Under the pieces are notes generated by a model. The model was not told where the DNA came from and ran no database searches. It saw only the letters and a list, made by a program, of their open reading frames with translations. A program made the translations under genes and the position numbers. 64,000 nt of DNA from Clavelina lepadiformis (Eukaryota > Chordata > Ascidiacea > Aplousobranchia > Clavelinidae): the NCBI RefSeq assembly GCF_947623445.1, contig NC_135242.1:15872001-15936000 (forward strand). Reading direction: 5' to 3'. Shown here piece by piece: positions 1 to 12,620 of this stretch; within the stretch, counting starts at the first letter, position 1, and each line of letters opens with the position of its first letter.

Positions 1-15
1 TGCTATTCTAATTAC

Positions 16-2149
16 CTGCATGGGGCCCTTGTGAAACTGAATTTTGATCCTTCGACTTTTTGCCGATAAGTTTCTCAGCAGATTCAGTACAGGTCAGTTC
101 CTCAAGGTTTAAACGTGATAACCTTTCTAAAAGGCCAATACATAACTGCAGTACAACAAAATATTCGTTTACTTGAAAAATTACGGATTTCAAACAAAAA
201 AATTACATATTACTGTATACACACAATATTTTATGGTAAATATTACATTCACATAGCACATATTTCACTCAGTAAAAACAACAATCCTTTTCCGCCCACA
301 TTGAAAAATTCACAATTTACAGCTTTGATATGATTTTTATGAATTTCTTTTTGTTGAAACTGTTGTTGTATGATCTCCAACATACTTCTTCCAACTTCAG
401 TGCATTTTTTCATAAACCTAATGCAAAATAAAAAAATCATAAATAAAAAATAATATAAACTTAATACATCACAAAAGTAAGTTAAGCTCATTCAATGAAA
501 AGGTGTAAAATCCTTGTGGTATTTTACTTTGCCAGCTTAAGTTCCTCTGCTCTTTCAGGATATTCTTCCATGGGATCATAATTATCATATTTTGGTAAAT
601 TTAAACTCTCAGCATAGTAGACAAATGAAGAAAACACCATGTTCAAGTGGTAAGTTTGATTTGCTTTATCCCTTTCCATAATTTTTGCACAAACTAATGA
701 AAAAGGTTCATTTCAGTCCTTTGCTTAAACAACTGTTTCATATTTCATAATACTTCATAAACAAACTTAAACAAAGATAAAAGTCCACAGTTTTGTGGTT
801 TCCAAATGTTTAGAAAATAACGTCCTTTTGTTATTAGTTTTTACTTTAGGTTACTGTTTGATAAGCTGCTTGATATCAACTATTTACTCCAACAGTATTT
901 GAAATATACTACAATAAAATGTAAAGTAAACCAGGCCAAGCTTGCAGCATGTTTAAAAACAGAAATCACAGTTGGGCATCATCAGTCTTAAGCATGCTTA
1001 TTTATCAAACAAACCAAAGTATTATCCTGTTTATATACTGTACCTATTTCCAGACCAGGAAAGAGACAATTAATAATATCAAACTCCACCATTGGGTCAA
1101 ACTGTTCTAGAAAACCCAGTATCAATTCCTTTTCGTTTGAAATATAACTGATATGACTGAAGAGATCTCCGAAATTTTCCATATCCTGATCGTTAGCTTC
1201 ATGATCTTTCAAATAATCCATAAAGCAAGATACTAAATCCAAGCTACTACAAATCACCTACAAAGCAGGGAAAAGTATTAGTATTAATATTTAGTAAAAT
1301 AGAAAGAGTGAAATCAACTTTGGCCAGTTTGCACGGCTGTTTGAATTGCTGCTCCAGGGTTGCTAGAAAAGCATAATATATTTAGTAATCATGAATACAT
1401 AGGATCATAAGGATTAACCTGTTTTTTGGAGTATACATGCAATGGAGTGTAAAAATTACAGCAAAAATGTAGTACGAAAATTAAGAACGCTATCATTGCC
1501 GAGCAGACCTTAGATATGTACACTGTAAATACAGGCACTCCCCAACTTATAAAAAAGTTGCATTTGCAGTATTTATTCGCATCTCAGATTTGTTAGTACA
1601 GATGTAATTTAAAAATTATTATGTAGAATGCAGTAATGCACTGCGATGCCACGTTGAACATTGAATATTAATAACAGATATTCTTATATATTACATACAA
1701 GACGCAATGAAATGTCTAATTTTTAAATTTTAGCTGATGATGATTGGGCAACAATGGTTCTTTGAAAAATTTAGCCAACTAATTTGTTTGTATGCAGTGT
1801 GTCTTTACTATGTGCATACAAAATAATCCTTTCAAAACAAGTCTATTGGAAAATACAGTGCATTTCCAAATGTGGCGTAAGTTGTTCAAATACGTGACTC
1901 TTTGAATACCATGCTAGTAAGTTGGGAAGTCCCTGAATAAACAAGATTAACATTGCTGTTTTCTTTAAAGAAAATTATTTGTTGCTGGGTTACGTTGAAA
2001 TCTGACATTGTAAAAATAATGACCTGTTCTTCATTTTCTTTGTCTGAACAGAAATTCTTCAGCTGTGAAATATTTCCTTCTTTAATAATCTGCTTAACTT
2101 GGCTCATAAAGTTCAATGTATTCCCACTATTTTCATCAACAGACTCCAT
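16..2149 (-). CDS. GLMN: Glomulin-like protein, 5' part of gene (partial at left edge)
   Basis: Five exons were read on the minus strand: 2149-1994, 1257-1044, 693-528, 417-321 and 145-16. All are bordered by AG acceptors and GT donors, and the phases agree throughout, giving about 254 residues before the gene leaves the window. The identification rests on remembered similarity to vertebrate glomulin, in the same order: an EGN-SQL segment followed by VIIFTMSDFN in exon 1, NEKELILGFLEQ in exon 2 (vertebrate NPKELLLGLLEL), and a YHLNMVFSSF-ESLNLP helix pair in exon 3. Glomulin is an all-helical HEAT-like protein that binds the RING protein RBX1 and restrains cullin-RING ubiquitin ligases. The start is the first ATG of exon 1. 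A good acceptor (TTTCTGTAG, AG at 2217-2216) lies about 66 nt upstream and could receive a spliced leader. Exons 4 and 5 are the least certain because similarity there is weak. Confidence 0.7.
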
Positions 2150-2889
2150 TGTTTAATAGCAGTTGTTATAACTTAAATTTTTGCAAAGTGCTTTGAGAAC
2201 TAGAGTTAAGACATCCTACAGAAACAAGAAGACAAACTTTCTGTATACCTCAAAGCAAACATATCAATCTATCATACTTAAAAATGGTAACCAAGATACT
2301 GTATTGCACCCGTGTGGTAATTCCATTTAACTGGTTTAGTAGTCATTATTTATTATCTTTTAAGACCAAATGTAACCTGTTATCAATATAAAATGCTTTT
2401 CAATTGGCTAAGTATATAAATTTTACACTGGTACAATTCCAACAGAATACCCTAAAATACATCAAACTAAACAGAATAATAAGAAATTACATTATAATTG
2501 CACACATCACCATGACAAAGAGCCTTAACCACACGAAACTCTACACCACTTAAATCATTATTAGCATTTAAAAAAATGTTAAAAAAACCTTTGCTCTCTT
2601 GTTCCATATTTGGTTACAGCTTGCACTTTTAGAACAATCTGTCATTTTACATTATACATACAACAGTTGGCAATAAAGTTTAATATTTTTGAATTTAATG
2701 TTTTTGAATCTGCGTAAGTACACTCTACAGGACAACTTTGAGATCAATCTCTATGACAAAATATCTTGATTTGACCGTGATTGAAAACTCGCGGAGTAGC
2801 TTTCTGCGACTAAAAACGTTTTTAAATTCTAAAAATCTTTTTATCCCAATGAATATTGCACATTCAACCACACATCGAAGAATGATGAG
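2150..2889. other. Intergenic DNA between GLMN-like gene and ODR4
   Basis: This is AT-rich sequence between the stop of ODR4 and the start of the GLMN-like gene; both genes are on the minus strand. Apart from the acceptor-like site near 2216 there is no ORF, repeat or RNA gene that I can support. It should hold the ODR4 3' UTR and the GLMN promoter or trans-splice region. Confidence 0.5.
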
Positions 2890-5800
2890 CTAGTCAGACA
2901 AAGACAGATATGCGATTGCTGCAGACAACAAGGCAGCTCCAGCTGCTAGTAATGACCCTGAAATTCAGCATTATATGATAAATATAAAATAATAATTTGT
3001 AAAAATTGCACTAAATGTTTATTTCTAGTAAAGAGTGGAAGTAAAATTAATGAAAAAATTAAAATTAAGAAGTAATATTTATATAGTAATGGGATAACAA
3101 AACTACAAACTATTGTGTTTGACCAATCATTAAATGTGATAACTGATGATACATAATTTGCAAATTTAGTTTTTTATGTATTTTAAATGTATGAAAAAAT
3201 TCAGCTCCACAAATGTACTTTTGTTTCTAGTACAGGAATTTTTATTATAAAATTTGGAGCATCAAGTTTTTGATTCTTTACAATGCTTAACACACTTGGT
3301 TTTATTCCTCCAGTGATGGACTTATTCCAATCTTTTTGGTTTTGTTTCTGTGTTATCTTTTACTTTTGGTAATATTCATATGAGGACTCATACATACAGC
3401 TATATCATTAAACAAATAATACGTAAAAAATATAAAACACCAGATCCACATCCTTTTTACCGTATGGAAAGGATCCTTCAGAGTTGGCAGAATGAGTTTC
3501 AGAAGCTTCTTTTGCTGGGATAATTGTTTCAATATTTTCATTTTTAACAGGTGCAAATAATTCAATATTATCAGTAATCATACCAGGATCAAGAATCGTG
3601 TCAAATGTTTCCTAAGTGAAAGCAACAACTATTTTAAATACTGGTAGTTTAAATTGTTAAACGCAGACATTAATTGTGCTGAAAACCTGCCTTTATTCTT
3701 GCAACACTGTCATCAATAACTTCTCCTGGAAATACGTAATCAAAATATAAAAAATCATCTGGTTTTCCAGAATCTGTAAAAGCAACCCTCTTTGGAAAGC
3801 TAATGTCTGAAAAAGTAGATATTTGATAGTATAACCACACAAAAAATAATTTGTGAGTTTAACAGTTACACTTGAATAGTAGCATAAATAAATCATGGTG
3901 AAGGCAAGCTAAAACAAAACTGAAATTACAGTATAACTTAACACAATGCGTTTCACAAAAGTCACTAAAACAGGTCATTGCTTATAAGAATAAATCATGG
4001 TGGACTAAACTAAGTTTAAGATACTTTACATTTTTCATATGAAACAAGATTTTGCTTATTCTCTTGCATCTCTTCAGAAAGCAATGTGCATCGATGTAGC
4101 AGGCTAAGAATTGCATCTGCCTTTAATAACTGTTAAATACAAGGAGTACAAAAAATGAAAACCATCATTAAAGTTTGCAATAAATGGTGCTTCGTCTCAG
4201 TTTGATGTAACTTGTCTAAGCTAAATATGACTGAGACAATGTTTCAATTATTTTGCAGAAATTTTATATTTAGCACTTTTACCTTTATACCATCCATAAC
4301 AGTTGTTTTTGCTGGTATATAAGCACAAGCAAATATCGATCCACTTAGCTTCACCAGATGACCTAATTGTAAAGGTTTAAATTCTTTAACAGTTTCATCA
4401 GTGGCCTCCTACAAAAATTGAATTTATTTTCAGATTTAAAATATATAATAACGCAATCACTGTAAAAAATATAATACATGTTATGAAAACAAAAAGCAGC
4501 CAAATTTTCATATATACGTTCAACAATTGAAATTTGTTGGACTCTATAATGCACACTTTAGAAACTGCATATTGCTGAACAAACTATTAAGTTAAGGGCT
4601 TTCGCTCTTGGAAGTTTAGTAAACCACATGTAGAAGAAAGGAAAAGCTTTTGCTTTTCTTTGCTAGTGATTTCTTTCTTACACAGAGCACATTGAGATTT
4701 TTTAAAATTTTATTTGTCTTATTGTACTTTTTCAATAAACTACATTTATCTCAAGTACAATAACTTTTTTCTGCAATAAACAAAAACATAGATTACACTG
4801 GTCAACACACATTTTGGTGCCAAGAAAGTTTCAACGGTTTTAGGGTATTTTTATGTCGCTGAATCCAAAAATGGCATTAGTTTTTCCGAATTGGCTCTAG
4901 GTTTTGAGATATTCCATATTTTTGTTTCAAAAAGTGCTAAAAATACGCAAATTTTGACATAGGTAAAATTCTCTTTATACTACAACTTTGATGAGTCTAC
5001 ATCTGTCTTTTCAATCATGTGCATACAGTATTCTTCTATTTCTGATGCGATATTGTTAAAAACGCAATCGTTAACACAGAGAGCCTTCTTTACGCGAATC
5101 ATGTTTCATGTGAAAATCAAGCAAAAATTATAAAACTTAGGCGATGTTAGCAGTAAACAACAGATTTTTGTAACGCAAAAACAGGCGACGTCAAAGCACA
5201 AACACTACTTTTAGAAACGCTAAAAGTACATTTAGTAAACTGTCAAAGCACGGTAATCAATCATATATCGGTACTGTAATACAAAAAAATTAGTCGATGC
5301 TTGTAAATTTTCTTTTGTACGACTTTCTGGAATGTGATGCAGCCAAGCAGTCACGTTGGAGACTCCAACAGTAGCCGGCCATCATATGGGCATCCCACCT
5401 GCCCTGATACCTCTCTTCCATGACCTTAATGTCCTGGTGGAACCTTTCTCCCTGCTCTTCACTTAGATCACCAAGGTTTGCAGGAAAACGATCTAAGTGG
5501 CTGAAGAGATAGTGAACCTTGATACTCATCTTCACACCCAAATCTTTCAACTTGGAAAGCATATCTTCCACCAATTCTTGGTAATTTTCAGCTTTTCGGT
5601 TACCAAGAAAGTTCTGTGTGACTAAAACAAACGATTGCCAAGCAGCAGACTCTGTGTCTGTCATGGACTGCACAAAACACACATCCTTTATGACAGTGGT
5701 TCTCAACCTTCTGATCTTGGCGGACCCCTTTTGGTGCTGTCAAAGCAGTTGGCGGACCCCTGAAGTTTAAGCAAACTAAGGGTTCTGAGACTGCACTTAA

Positions 5801-8800
5801 ATGTTGCTTTGCTTAGTTTTACTTAATAGTCTTGGTGCACAACTGCGCTATTCCTTCACAATAACATAAAACTATGCGGATATTTTTATTTATTTCAAAG
5901 CGTTATCTATACCTTGCTCACAACAAGCTGCTAGTTACAAGCTAAAACTGAGAAAGCGATTATGTGCAATCTCCAGCAACTTAAAATCACTGTATCCAGC
6001 TGTCTTCTCGTATAATCCACAATCTAGTGCATCACAATAGGCCTTCCCTGCGGGTGATAAATCTCAATAAGCTTTCGTATTGTCCCATCACAATAGGCAA
6101 TTAAGCAAATGTTCCAGCCTATTTCAAAAAGCAATGATAAACAGCAAAAAAATTTTTAAAACTCGTACTTTATGTTGCAAACTTCGAAGTTCTCAAGGAC
6201 CCCCTGAAAACGTTTCGCGGACCCCCGGTTGAGAACCACTGCTTTATGAGTTTGCGGATCTGAGGGCCATCAAAAATGCCTGCTTTAAGCTTTTCGATGG
6301 TCAAAGCAGGAAATGTTCTGCAAATATAGTTGAAGCAATCCCCAGTTGCAGGCAAGGCTTTCACAAATTGCTTCATCAAACCAAGTTTTATGTGCAGCGG
6401 TGGAATGATGATCTTCTCACTAGCAACTAAAGGTTCATTTATGATGTTACCTTCACCTACTCTCATGGAATCTCTAAGTGGCCACCCTTTCTTCACCCAG
6501 TGATCAGTGCGCGCTCGGCTATCCCACAAGCAGATAAAACATGGGTATTTTGTATAGCCGCTTTGCTGGCCAAGCAAAAAATTTACCATCTTCAAGTCTA
6601 CACAGATTAACTATTGGTGAGAGTCATAATCCAGTTTCTGTAATACCGTTTTAATGTTGTTGTACTCTTCTTTTAGTTTTGTTGAGTGGCCAATTGGGAG
6701 AGATGCATATCTGTTACCATTATGTAGCAATACACATTTCAAACTCCTTTTCGAACTGTCTATGAATAAGCGCCACTCTTGAGGTCTATATTGTGGCACT
6801 CCCATTTTCAGCAGAAGCCCTTCGATGTCTTTGCAGTAAACAAGTTCATCTTGTTGGCTAAAATACGGAAGTAATTCTTTCTCTCTTGTACGGTAGAATG
6901 TTATTGAAGCTCCGGTTCCAAGGCAGTTTTTGTCTTTGAGTCAGGATGCCAAAATTTCTGCTGCTTCTTTGGATAAGTTGAGATCCCTGATAAGATCGCT
7001 CAGCTCCTCCTGCTTGAATGGCTCTGGAATGAATGGACTGCTTTCGAACACACTTCCACTGCTCTCACTTGCAGAGCATATATATACTGAACGAAAATGT
7101 GACAGGTTGTCAATTCAGTCACAGGAAAATGCATCCTCCCAGTGACAAGGCCTAAGCATATTGTCAAACTTCCACTAATGAACTCAATTCTCACTTGAAT
7201 TACAAAAAACCTCCACGTTTTCCAAACTTAGTTATGTGAGCAATAGCTTGAACTTGACTCGTGGTATTCCTTTCTCTGGCTACTGAACTATTAAACTCTG
7301 ATTACAACATCTTTAGTCTACAACAATATAGCTATAAAATGAGATATTGGTATGATGTGATAACTGAAGGGAGTACTCTACACTGTACATGTGGTGAACA
7401 ATACAAAGAAACTGTAGCTTATCAGAATGATGCCGAAAATGGAGTGTTTTCAATGCCTTGTTTCTGAAGTAATGGGATGCTACAATCACAAATAGACATA
7501 GTGGAGTATCTGGTCCAAAATAAGTAATGCATACTGCCTAAGAGACATTTCCAATATGCATTTTACTGATGCTAGTGTTCACAATTGGCAGATACTAAAG
7601 TTAACGATTTTTCTCTTGTCAAAAATAAAAAACATCGATATCTCAAAAACTAGAGCCAATTCAAAGAAACGAATGTTATTTTCGGACTCAGCAGCCCAAA
7701 ATTACCCAGAAACCATCAAAATATCTTTGGCACTCAAAAAAAATGTTTTTTTTGTTGGCCAGTGTTATCGGTACAAAAACTAGCCGTATGGATAACAGCC
7801 TGAGAAATTAATATTGGTCTGGCTCTAGTAATTTGAAATAAAATGCGACTAATATAATTTTACTCACACTATTTGCAAAATAGAGTTGGCATGTAAGTGT
7901 TCTTCCAAGCTTAGAATGAGGCATGAATTTAGTCTTTTTACTTTTTGCGCTGCCAGTTGCACGCTCTAGTTCCAGAAGGTCTGAAATGGTTGGTATCCTC
8001 CCATCTACTTCAACCAATGCATTTGCTACTCCATGACAGTAGGAAGAAACACAGCCCTAAGCACATTCAAGTTCAACATGTTTGTGTTAATAACTGCATA
8101 CATTCCAAAAAAAGTACTTTTGAGTTCTAACTTCATCAACTCAAAAGACTTATGAACAAAATTACTTTAACAGTTTATCAGAAAGCTTTGCCTAGAAGAG
8201 TTGTCACTTAGCATTGCTATATTTAAAATAAAGAATCACTCTTTTTTGCATCCAAATTCTAGTCCAGACCTGTATACCTTAAGCTGTTGTTCAACATTGT
8301 AAGACGCAAGATTAATGTACAGCTCAGTGTTAACTTTAATTAAAGTTTTAAGAACTATCCAAGTTGTTGCATGCTTGGTGATTTTCCACTCAGCTGGTTT
8401 TCCGGCACACTGAAAAACAAAATGTTGGTCATTTGTAAAACTAAAAGGGGCATCAAAGAGCAAACAGGCAGGATATATAATAAAGTAAAAGCTCACTGTT
8501 TTATCGTTCATGTCATATTGTCTACAAAGAAGAGTTTTTCCAGAAACTAAGTCAACATGAAGCAAAGTCCACATTTGTAGCTGGTCACTTAATAATGGTT
8601 TTAAACTTGAATGTTGCGATCTACTCAGAAGTTTGTGAGTTGAGTATAGCGCCTAAACATACAATCAAATGTTTACACAGGAACCACTGAAATATACACT
8701 GCATATTTAATGGAAGTTAGCTTTCCCAATTTCTAGTATAAAGGTTGTAAGGATTTTTGAACTAATTTCTTGATAAAATTCGATAACATTTGTGCCCCAC

Positions 8801-11800
8801 CCCTTCACTATCGCACTAAACGTAAAAATGGAAAATAGAATACATTTCATTTTAAATTTCCATGCATCAATCCGAGGATTGCATCCCTAAACAGGTATCT
8901 CTTTAGCCAAACATAATGTTCAAAGCAGCTGTCAAGTATTTTGTGATAGGTGTAAATGATCATCTTTGTATCAACTAGCACCTCAAAAGAGATAACATGT
9001 CATTTTATTCCACAATTATCAGTTAGCGTACTGTGTTTGGTCAACTGCTGCCCTTTTTGCTATAGGTGGCATTCGTTTTTATCAAATTCTAAAATTCCAT
9101 AAACCAGTACATTGGGTAGCATCACACTTGATTGCATCCAGTAGATTTGAAATTTTACTTTGTCCATCTCTAGTTGCCAAGCTGAAGACAGTTTTGACAT
9201 AATATTTTAGTGTAAGTGGAAAAAGCTGATATTGCACAATGCTCAATTGTAGGCAAACAGATGTGAATAATTGCTAGATCAGTAAATACAAAAACTCGAG
9301 TCGTGGAAAAATGAAAAAATGTGCAAAACCAAACTTTTAAACTTAAATCTCATGCAAGCCCAAACTTATGACATCTGAATAAAACAAACAAATTAGATTT
9401 GTGTATGCAGAATGGCTTTTATCGATACACTGTTGGCTACAACATCCGAGGCCTTTGTCCTTGATATACAAACTTTGTTAGTGTAATAACAGAAAGCATT
9501 TTACAAGAATATTTTCAAGATCACAAACTGGTATATTGTGTATACATCTTACTCCCATTTAGGTTATTAATATGAAAGAACAGAAAGCTTGTGAAAAGAC
9601 TTAAAACAGAACAATATAGCGTTTACAAATACAGGCTCATAAAAACTTTCATAGCTCAGGGCATAAAAATTCTATTCTAGTAAATCAATAATAATAGTCA
9701 ATGAGATATTACCTGCCTCAGCCCGTTTTGCACATCCTTCGAAAGAGCCATTGGTGCCACAGCAAAGATACCCATGACATGAAGACCTCCAGGTAACATG
9801 TGACTAACCTCATCTGCTGTAGCAGCAACCCAAGCAGAATCAACAACCTAGTACAAGTAAATCTCTGCCATATTGCTGCAATTAGCAAATTGGAAGCAGA
9901 TTTATTTATATAGCAGATTTATTTATTTTATCAAAACAACATGTTTTGGGCTTAGCGTAAGTCTCTCACCAGAGTATACCAAAATCAAGAATTACACGGT
10001 ATTTAATTGCAAGGTCTAAACGAAAATAAAGAAAAAAGGGAAAACAACAACCTCAAAATATACTAAACAACAATCCTATTAACCAGCCCACTTAGGATGA
10101 TCTTAATACACCAGCTACCTTAAAGATTCCTTACCAAGGCAATTAATCCAATTTGTTTAAAAATAAAATATATACAGTAAGTTAATTTATGACAAATTTA
10201 AACTTGAAACTTTATGCACATTCACTTCTTTCGAAGTCATTAATTATTTTAATCCTAACAAACATTTTAGGAAAATGGTGTATCATTTGTATTGAAAAAT
10301 TTCTGTTACTTTGCAGTATATTGATATTTCATACTTCTATTTCTGTTTTTTGCCGTACTGACGCTTTCCTTACATATGTTGATCTGCAAATGCACTTGAC
10401 AAATCAGTGTGATTGCTTCATTATCTTATCTTACTGAGACCTTTTATTGAAACCTTTTCTTATTTTTCGTTTACACCTGGTAATTTACAAATACCATTTA
10501 GTTTTTGATTTTGGTATACTCTGATGAAAAAACTACGCAAAGTCCGAAACATGTCAGTTTTGGTAAAAAGATAACATGAATAAATTTTCCTTTATTGTGC
10601 TAATTGCAGCAATTTCTAGGATAATTTTTCAAAAATAAATAACAAATTAATTATATCACAAGTATAAACTTGTTTTGTAGTAGCTATAGGTACATGACTC
10701 TGAGGTGTTTCTTCTTACAAAAAACGAGCTAATGCAATTCTCATGCTTTGCTTAAGCGGTCTTTGCATGTTTTTTAAAGATGGTTTTATGCATTATAGAA
10801 AATTATTAATTAATTAAACTTTTTTGACAATTTCCAGCACTCGATGTCTTTTTTTGCACACATAATAAAGTACCAGAAATTCATACTACTTGTGGAATTG
10901 TTTTGACAAGGAGTAAGCTGTACATTCACCTGTTCCGTTGTGATATAAATGGTATGTCATAAAAATTTTCTCACTATAGTAACACTCCATTCGCTTGTAT
11001 ATTAGAGCATTGCACAAATCCATAAAATCAGCAAGGAAGCCTTTACTAATCTAAGCCTACTCCAGTTAAGTTAACAGTATAGCAATTTAGCTTAACAAAC
11101 TGGCTTTTGGTAGTATGTTGATAGTAGTAACGCAACCTACGTTTGACATAGGTCAGACATGCAAAGTATAGCTCACGCTTAATGTTTCAAGCCAGATAAG
11201 CGTGTTGTGATTGTGTTACCATGAATGGCGAATTAAGGTTACAAATGCTGACGTCGTTTCAGAAGGTTTTGCGAACACGGCACAATCAGACGTAATCATT
11301 AATGTTGGAAAGTACTGAGCTAAACAATAGAGTGCTACAGCATTGCATAATAAAAATGACTAAATAAAATCACAAAATTTGTAACTACACATGCTTAAAA
11401 TTCCAGTGTTTGAGTGAATATGCAGTAGTTCTATAGGAGCTGTATATCCCAAAATTCTGCGATTTTCATGATTTTGTTGACGTTTTTGTAGTTGTTTTTT
11501 TGGACGTTCTATGTAATGGTTTAAAAAAGTGTGTTCGACCAATTAGAGGCTAGCATGGCTGGTGCTGTTTTTCAGTACGGGGATTGCCCTAGTAAACGGC
11601 TGTTAAAAACTTCCAGGTTGCATTTTTGGGTTAGGATGAAATGTAATTTAAAATTGATGTAATTTGAACTTTTGGCCAAAAATTGAGTTTTGAGTTTAAC
11701 GCAGGAGTTAGAAATATGTGATTTTATTAGGATTTCACAAATAATAGCCTAGAGCATACTAGGGCCTACTAAAGTGACATGCAAAATTTCAGGGAGTAGT

Positions 11801-12435
11801 CCCATGCAGGATTTTGGATTAATTGCATTTTTAGTAGATTCATTTTATCATAAAATAAACAAAGAAATTAGGCCTTTTTACAAGCATATACAGGGCCTAA
11901 AGGGCTTTCGACAATGTCTTCAATTGACATCCACATGATTTCCTTGGTTCGAAAAAAAACCATTAACTTCCTAAACCAAATACAGATATTGAGCAAATGT
12001 TCTCTGGAAACCAAGTCAAAAGATTCTGTATGTTGATTCCTAATTACAGTAAAAAGATTTGATAGTTATATTGGTTCATAGTTATGTCGGTTCAATCACT
12101 GTCAACTTTGAAGATAGTTATCATGATAATACCTAAACAAAAAGTATGAAAATACAGTGTGTCAGTAACTGGCTATTACCTGATCATTTGAAGATGACTC
12201 TTTGAATGGACAGCAAATTAACTTCACAACATAGTCTCTCTGCGTGCCAATCTAAGGTGTACAAACATTTTATATATGTTACCCTTTTACTATTAAAACA
12301 TTGCTGACAAGAAAAGTTTCCATTGCAATAATTATTTACCTTTCCAACAATCACACCAACTCTGTTGGATTTGTTCTTTACCAACAGTTGAAGATAAGCA
12401 GCTATGTGGTCTTCAACAAGCACACTTTTTCCCAT
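2890..12435 (-). CDS. ODR4: ODR4 homologue, ER membrane protein (complete, 11 exons)
   Basis: Exons on the minus strand: 12435-12340, 12251-12180, 9847-9713, 8652-8497, 8409-8278, 8056-7868, 4408-4283, 4120-4030, 3806-3691, 3611-3461 and 2957-2890. The spliced frame is open for 443 residues (human ODR4 454). Recognisable parts are the N-terminus MGKSVLVEDHIAAYL, the conserved VSHMLPGGLHVMGIF block in exon 3, LCRQYDMND in exon 4, CAGKPAEWK in exon 5, and a C-terminal hydrophobic segment of about 20 residues ending in SLSD, which fits the tail anchor of the family. ODR4 proteins sit in the ER and help fold or export multipass proteins such as odorant GPCRs, and act with UFSP2. Intron 9 has a GC donor (GCAGGT at 3690-3685). 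Intron 2 and especially intron 6 carry transposons. AG sites at 12479-12478 and about 12446 lie just upstream of the ATG. Confidence 0.92.
5290..7090 (-). pseudogene. Transposase-like ORF remnant (broken)
   Basis: Read on the minus strand, one coding frame runs from a Ser-rich stretch near 7090 to a stop at 5290, broken by a TGA at 6943-6941, a TAG at 6613-6611 and the MITE at 5694-6241. Either side of each break the frame resumes, so this was one protein of roughly 400 residues. Visible blocks in order are EELSDLIRDLNLSKEAAEIL, a WRLFIDSSKRSLKCVLLHNG block, VDLKMVNFLLG, a CFIC motif followed by LWDSRA, PPLHIKLGLMKQFVKAL, KLKAGIFDGPQIRKLI and SEEQGERFHQDI followed by RYQGRWD. I recall this as a multicopy protein of invertebrate genomes usually annotated as uncharacterised. 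The spaced FIDSS, VDLK and EEQGE acidic blocks suggest an RNase H-like DDE fold; that is inference. Confidence 0.7.
5694..6241. mobile_element. hAT-type MITE nested in the CACTG transposon
   Basis: The element is 548 bp long with terminal inverted repeats CAGTGGTTCTCAACC and GGTTGAGAACCACTG. It is flanked by a perfect 8-bp target duplication CTTTATGA (5686-5693 and 6242-6249), the hAT signature. It has no coding capacity. It interrupts the transposase-like ORF between the IRKLI and DVCFVQSM segments; removing it with one duplication copy restores the frame. Confidence 0.93.
9871..10614. mobile_element. Non-autonomous element with long inverted ends, ODR4 intron 2
   Basis: The left end reads TTGCTGCAATTAGCA and the right end, inverted, reads the same. 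Further in, the two arms share TTTTGGTATACTCTG, ACATG-TTTTGG and related blocks in opposite orientation (9880-9995 against 10490-10610). A coding ORF cannot be supported between the arms. The target duplication is unclear, so the boundaries are approximate and the class is unassigned. Confidence 0.6.
11530..11900. repeat. Dispersed repeat copy A (ODR4 intron 2)
   Basis: This stretch shares an ordered series of short blocks with 19390-19760: GACCAAT, CCCTAG, GAG-TAGA-ATATGTGA, ACATGCAAAAT, AGTCCCATG, and ATT-GTATTTTTGGTA or similar. The order and spacing are preserved although identity is low, so these are old copies of one family. Ends were not resolved. Confidence 0.5.
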
Positions 12436-12620
12436 CCTTGGGAACTAATGAACTTACAATTTTAACTTCATAAAAATCTGAAATATATGAGATTCTATGT
12501 CTTTGAGCAATCTGTTTAAAAAATGCAAAATCTTTTTAAACAAAGAATGTACAACTGAATAAAATCACCAAACTTCTATTTCTGTTTAGTTAACAAAATG
12601 CTATACCATTTACATGCAAG

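Larger units (their letters stand above)
4796..7764 (-). mobile_element. CACTG-ended DNA transposon in ODR4 intron 6
   Basis: The ends are imperfect inverted repeats of roughly 130 bp: the left begins CACTGGTCAAC and the right, read inward, begins CACTGGCCAAC. They share later blocks such as GAATTGGCTCTAG and TTTGAGATAT. The 3-bp sequence TTA flanks both ends (4793-4795 and 7765-7767), a likely target duplication. Internally it carries a decayed transposase-like ORF on the minus strand and a nested MITE. CACT(A/G) termini with a 3-bp duplication are typical of CMC/EnSpm-like elements, but I cannot assign the superfamily from the protein alone. Confidence 0.8.
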
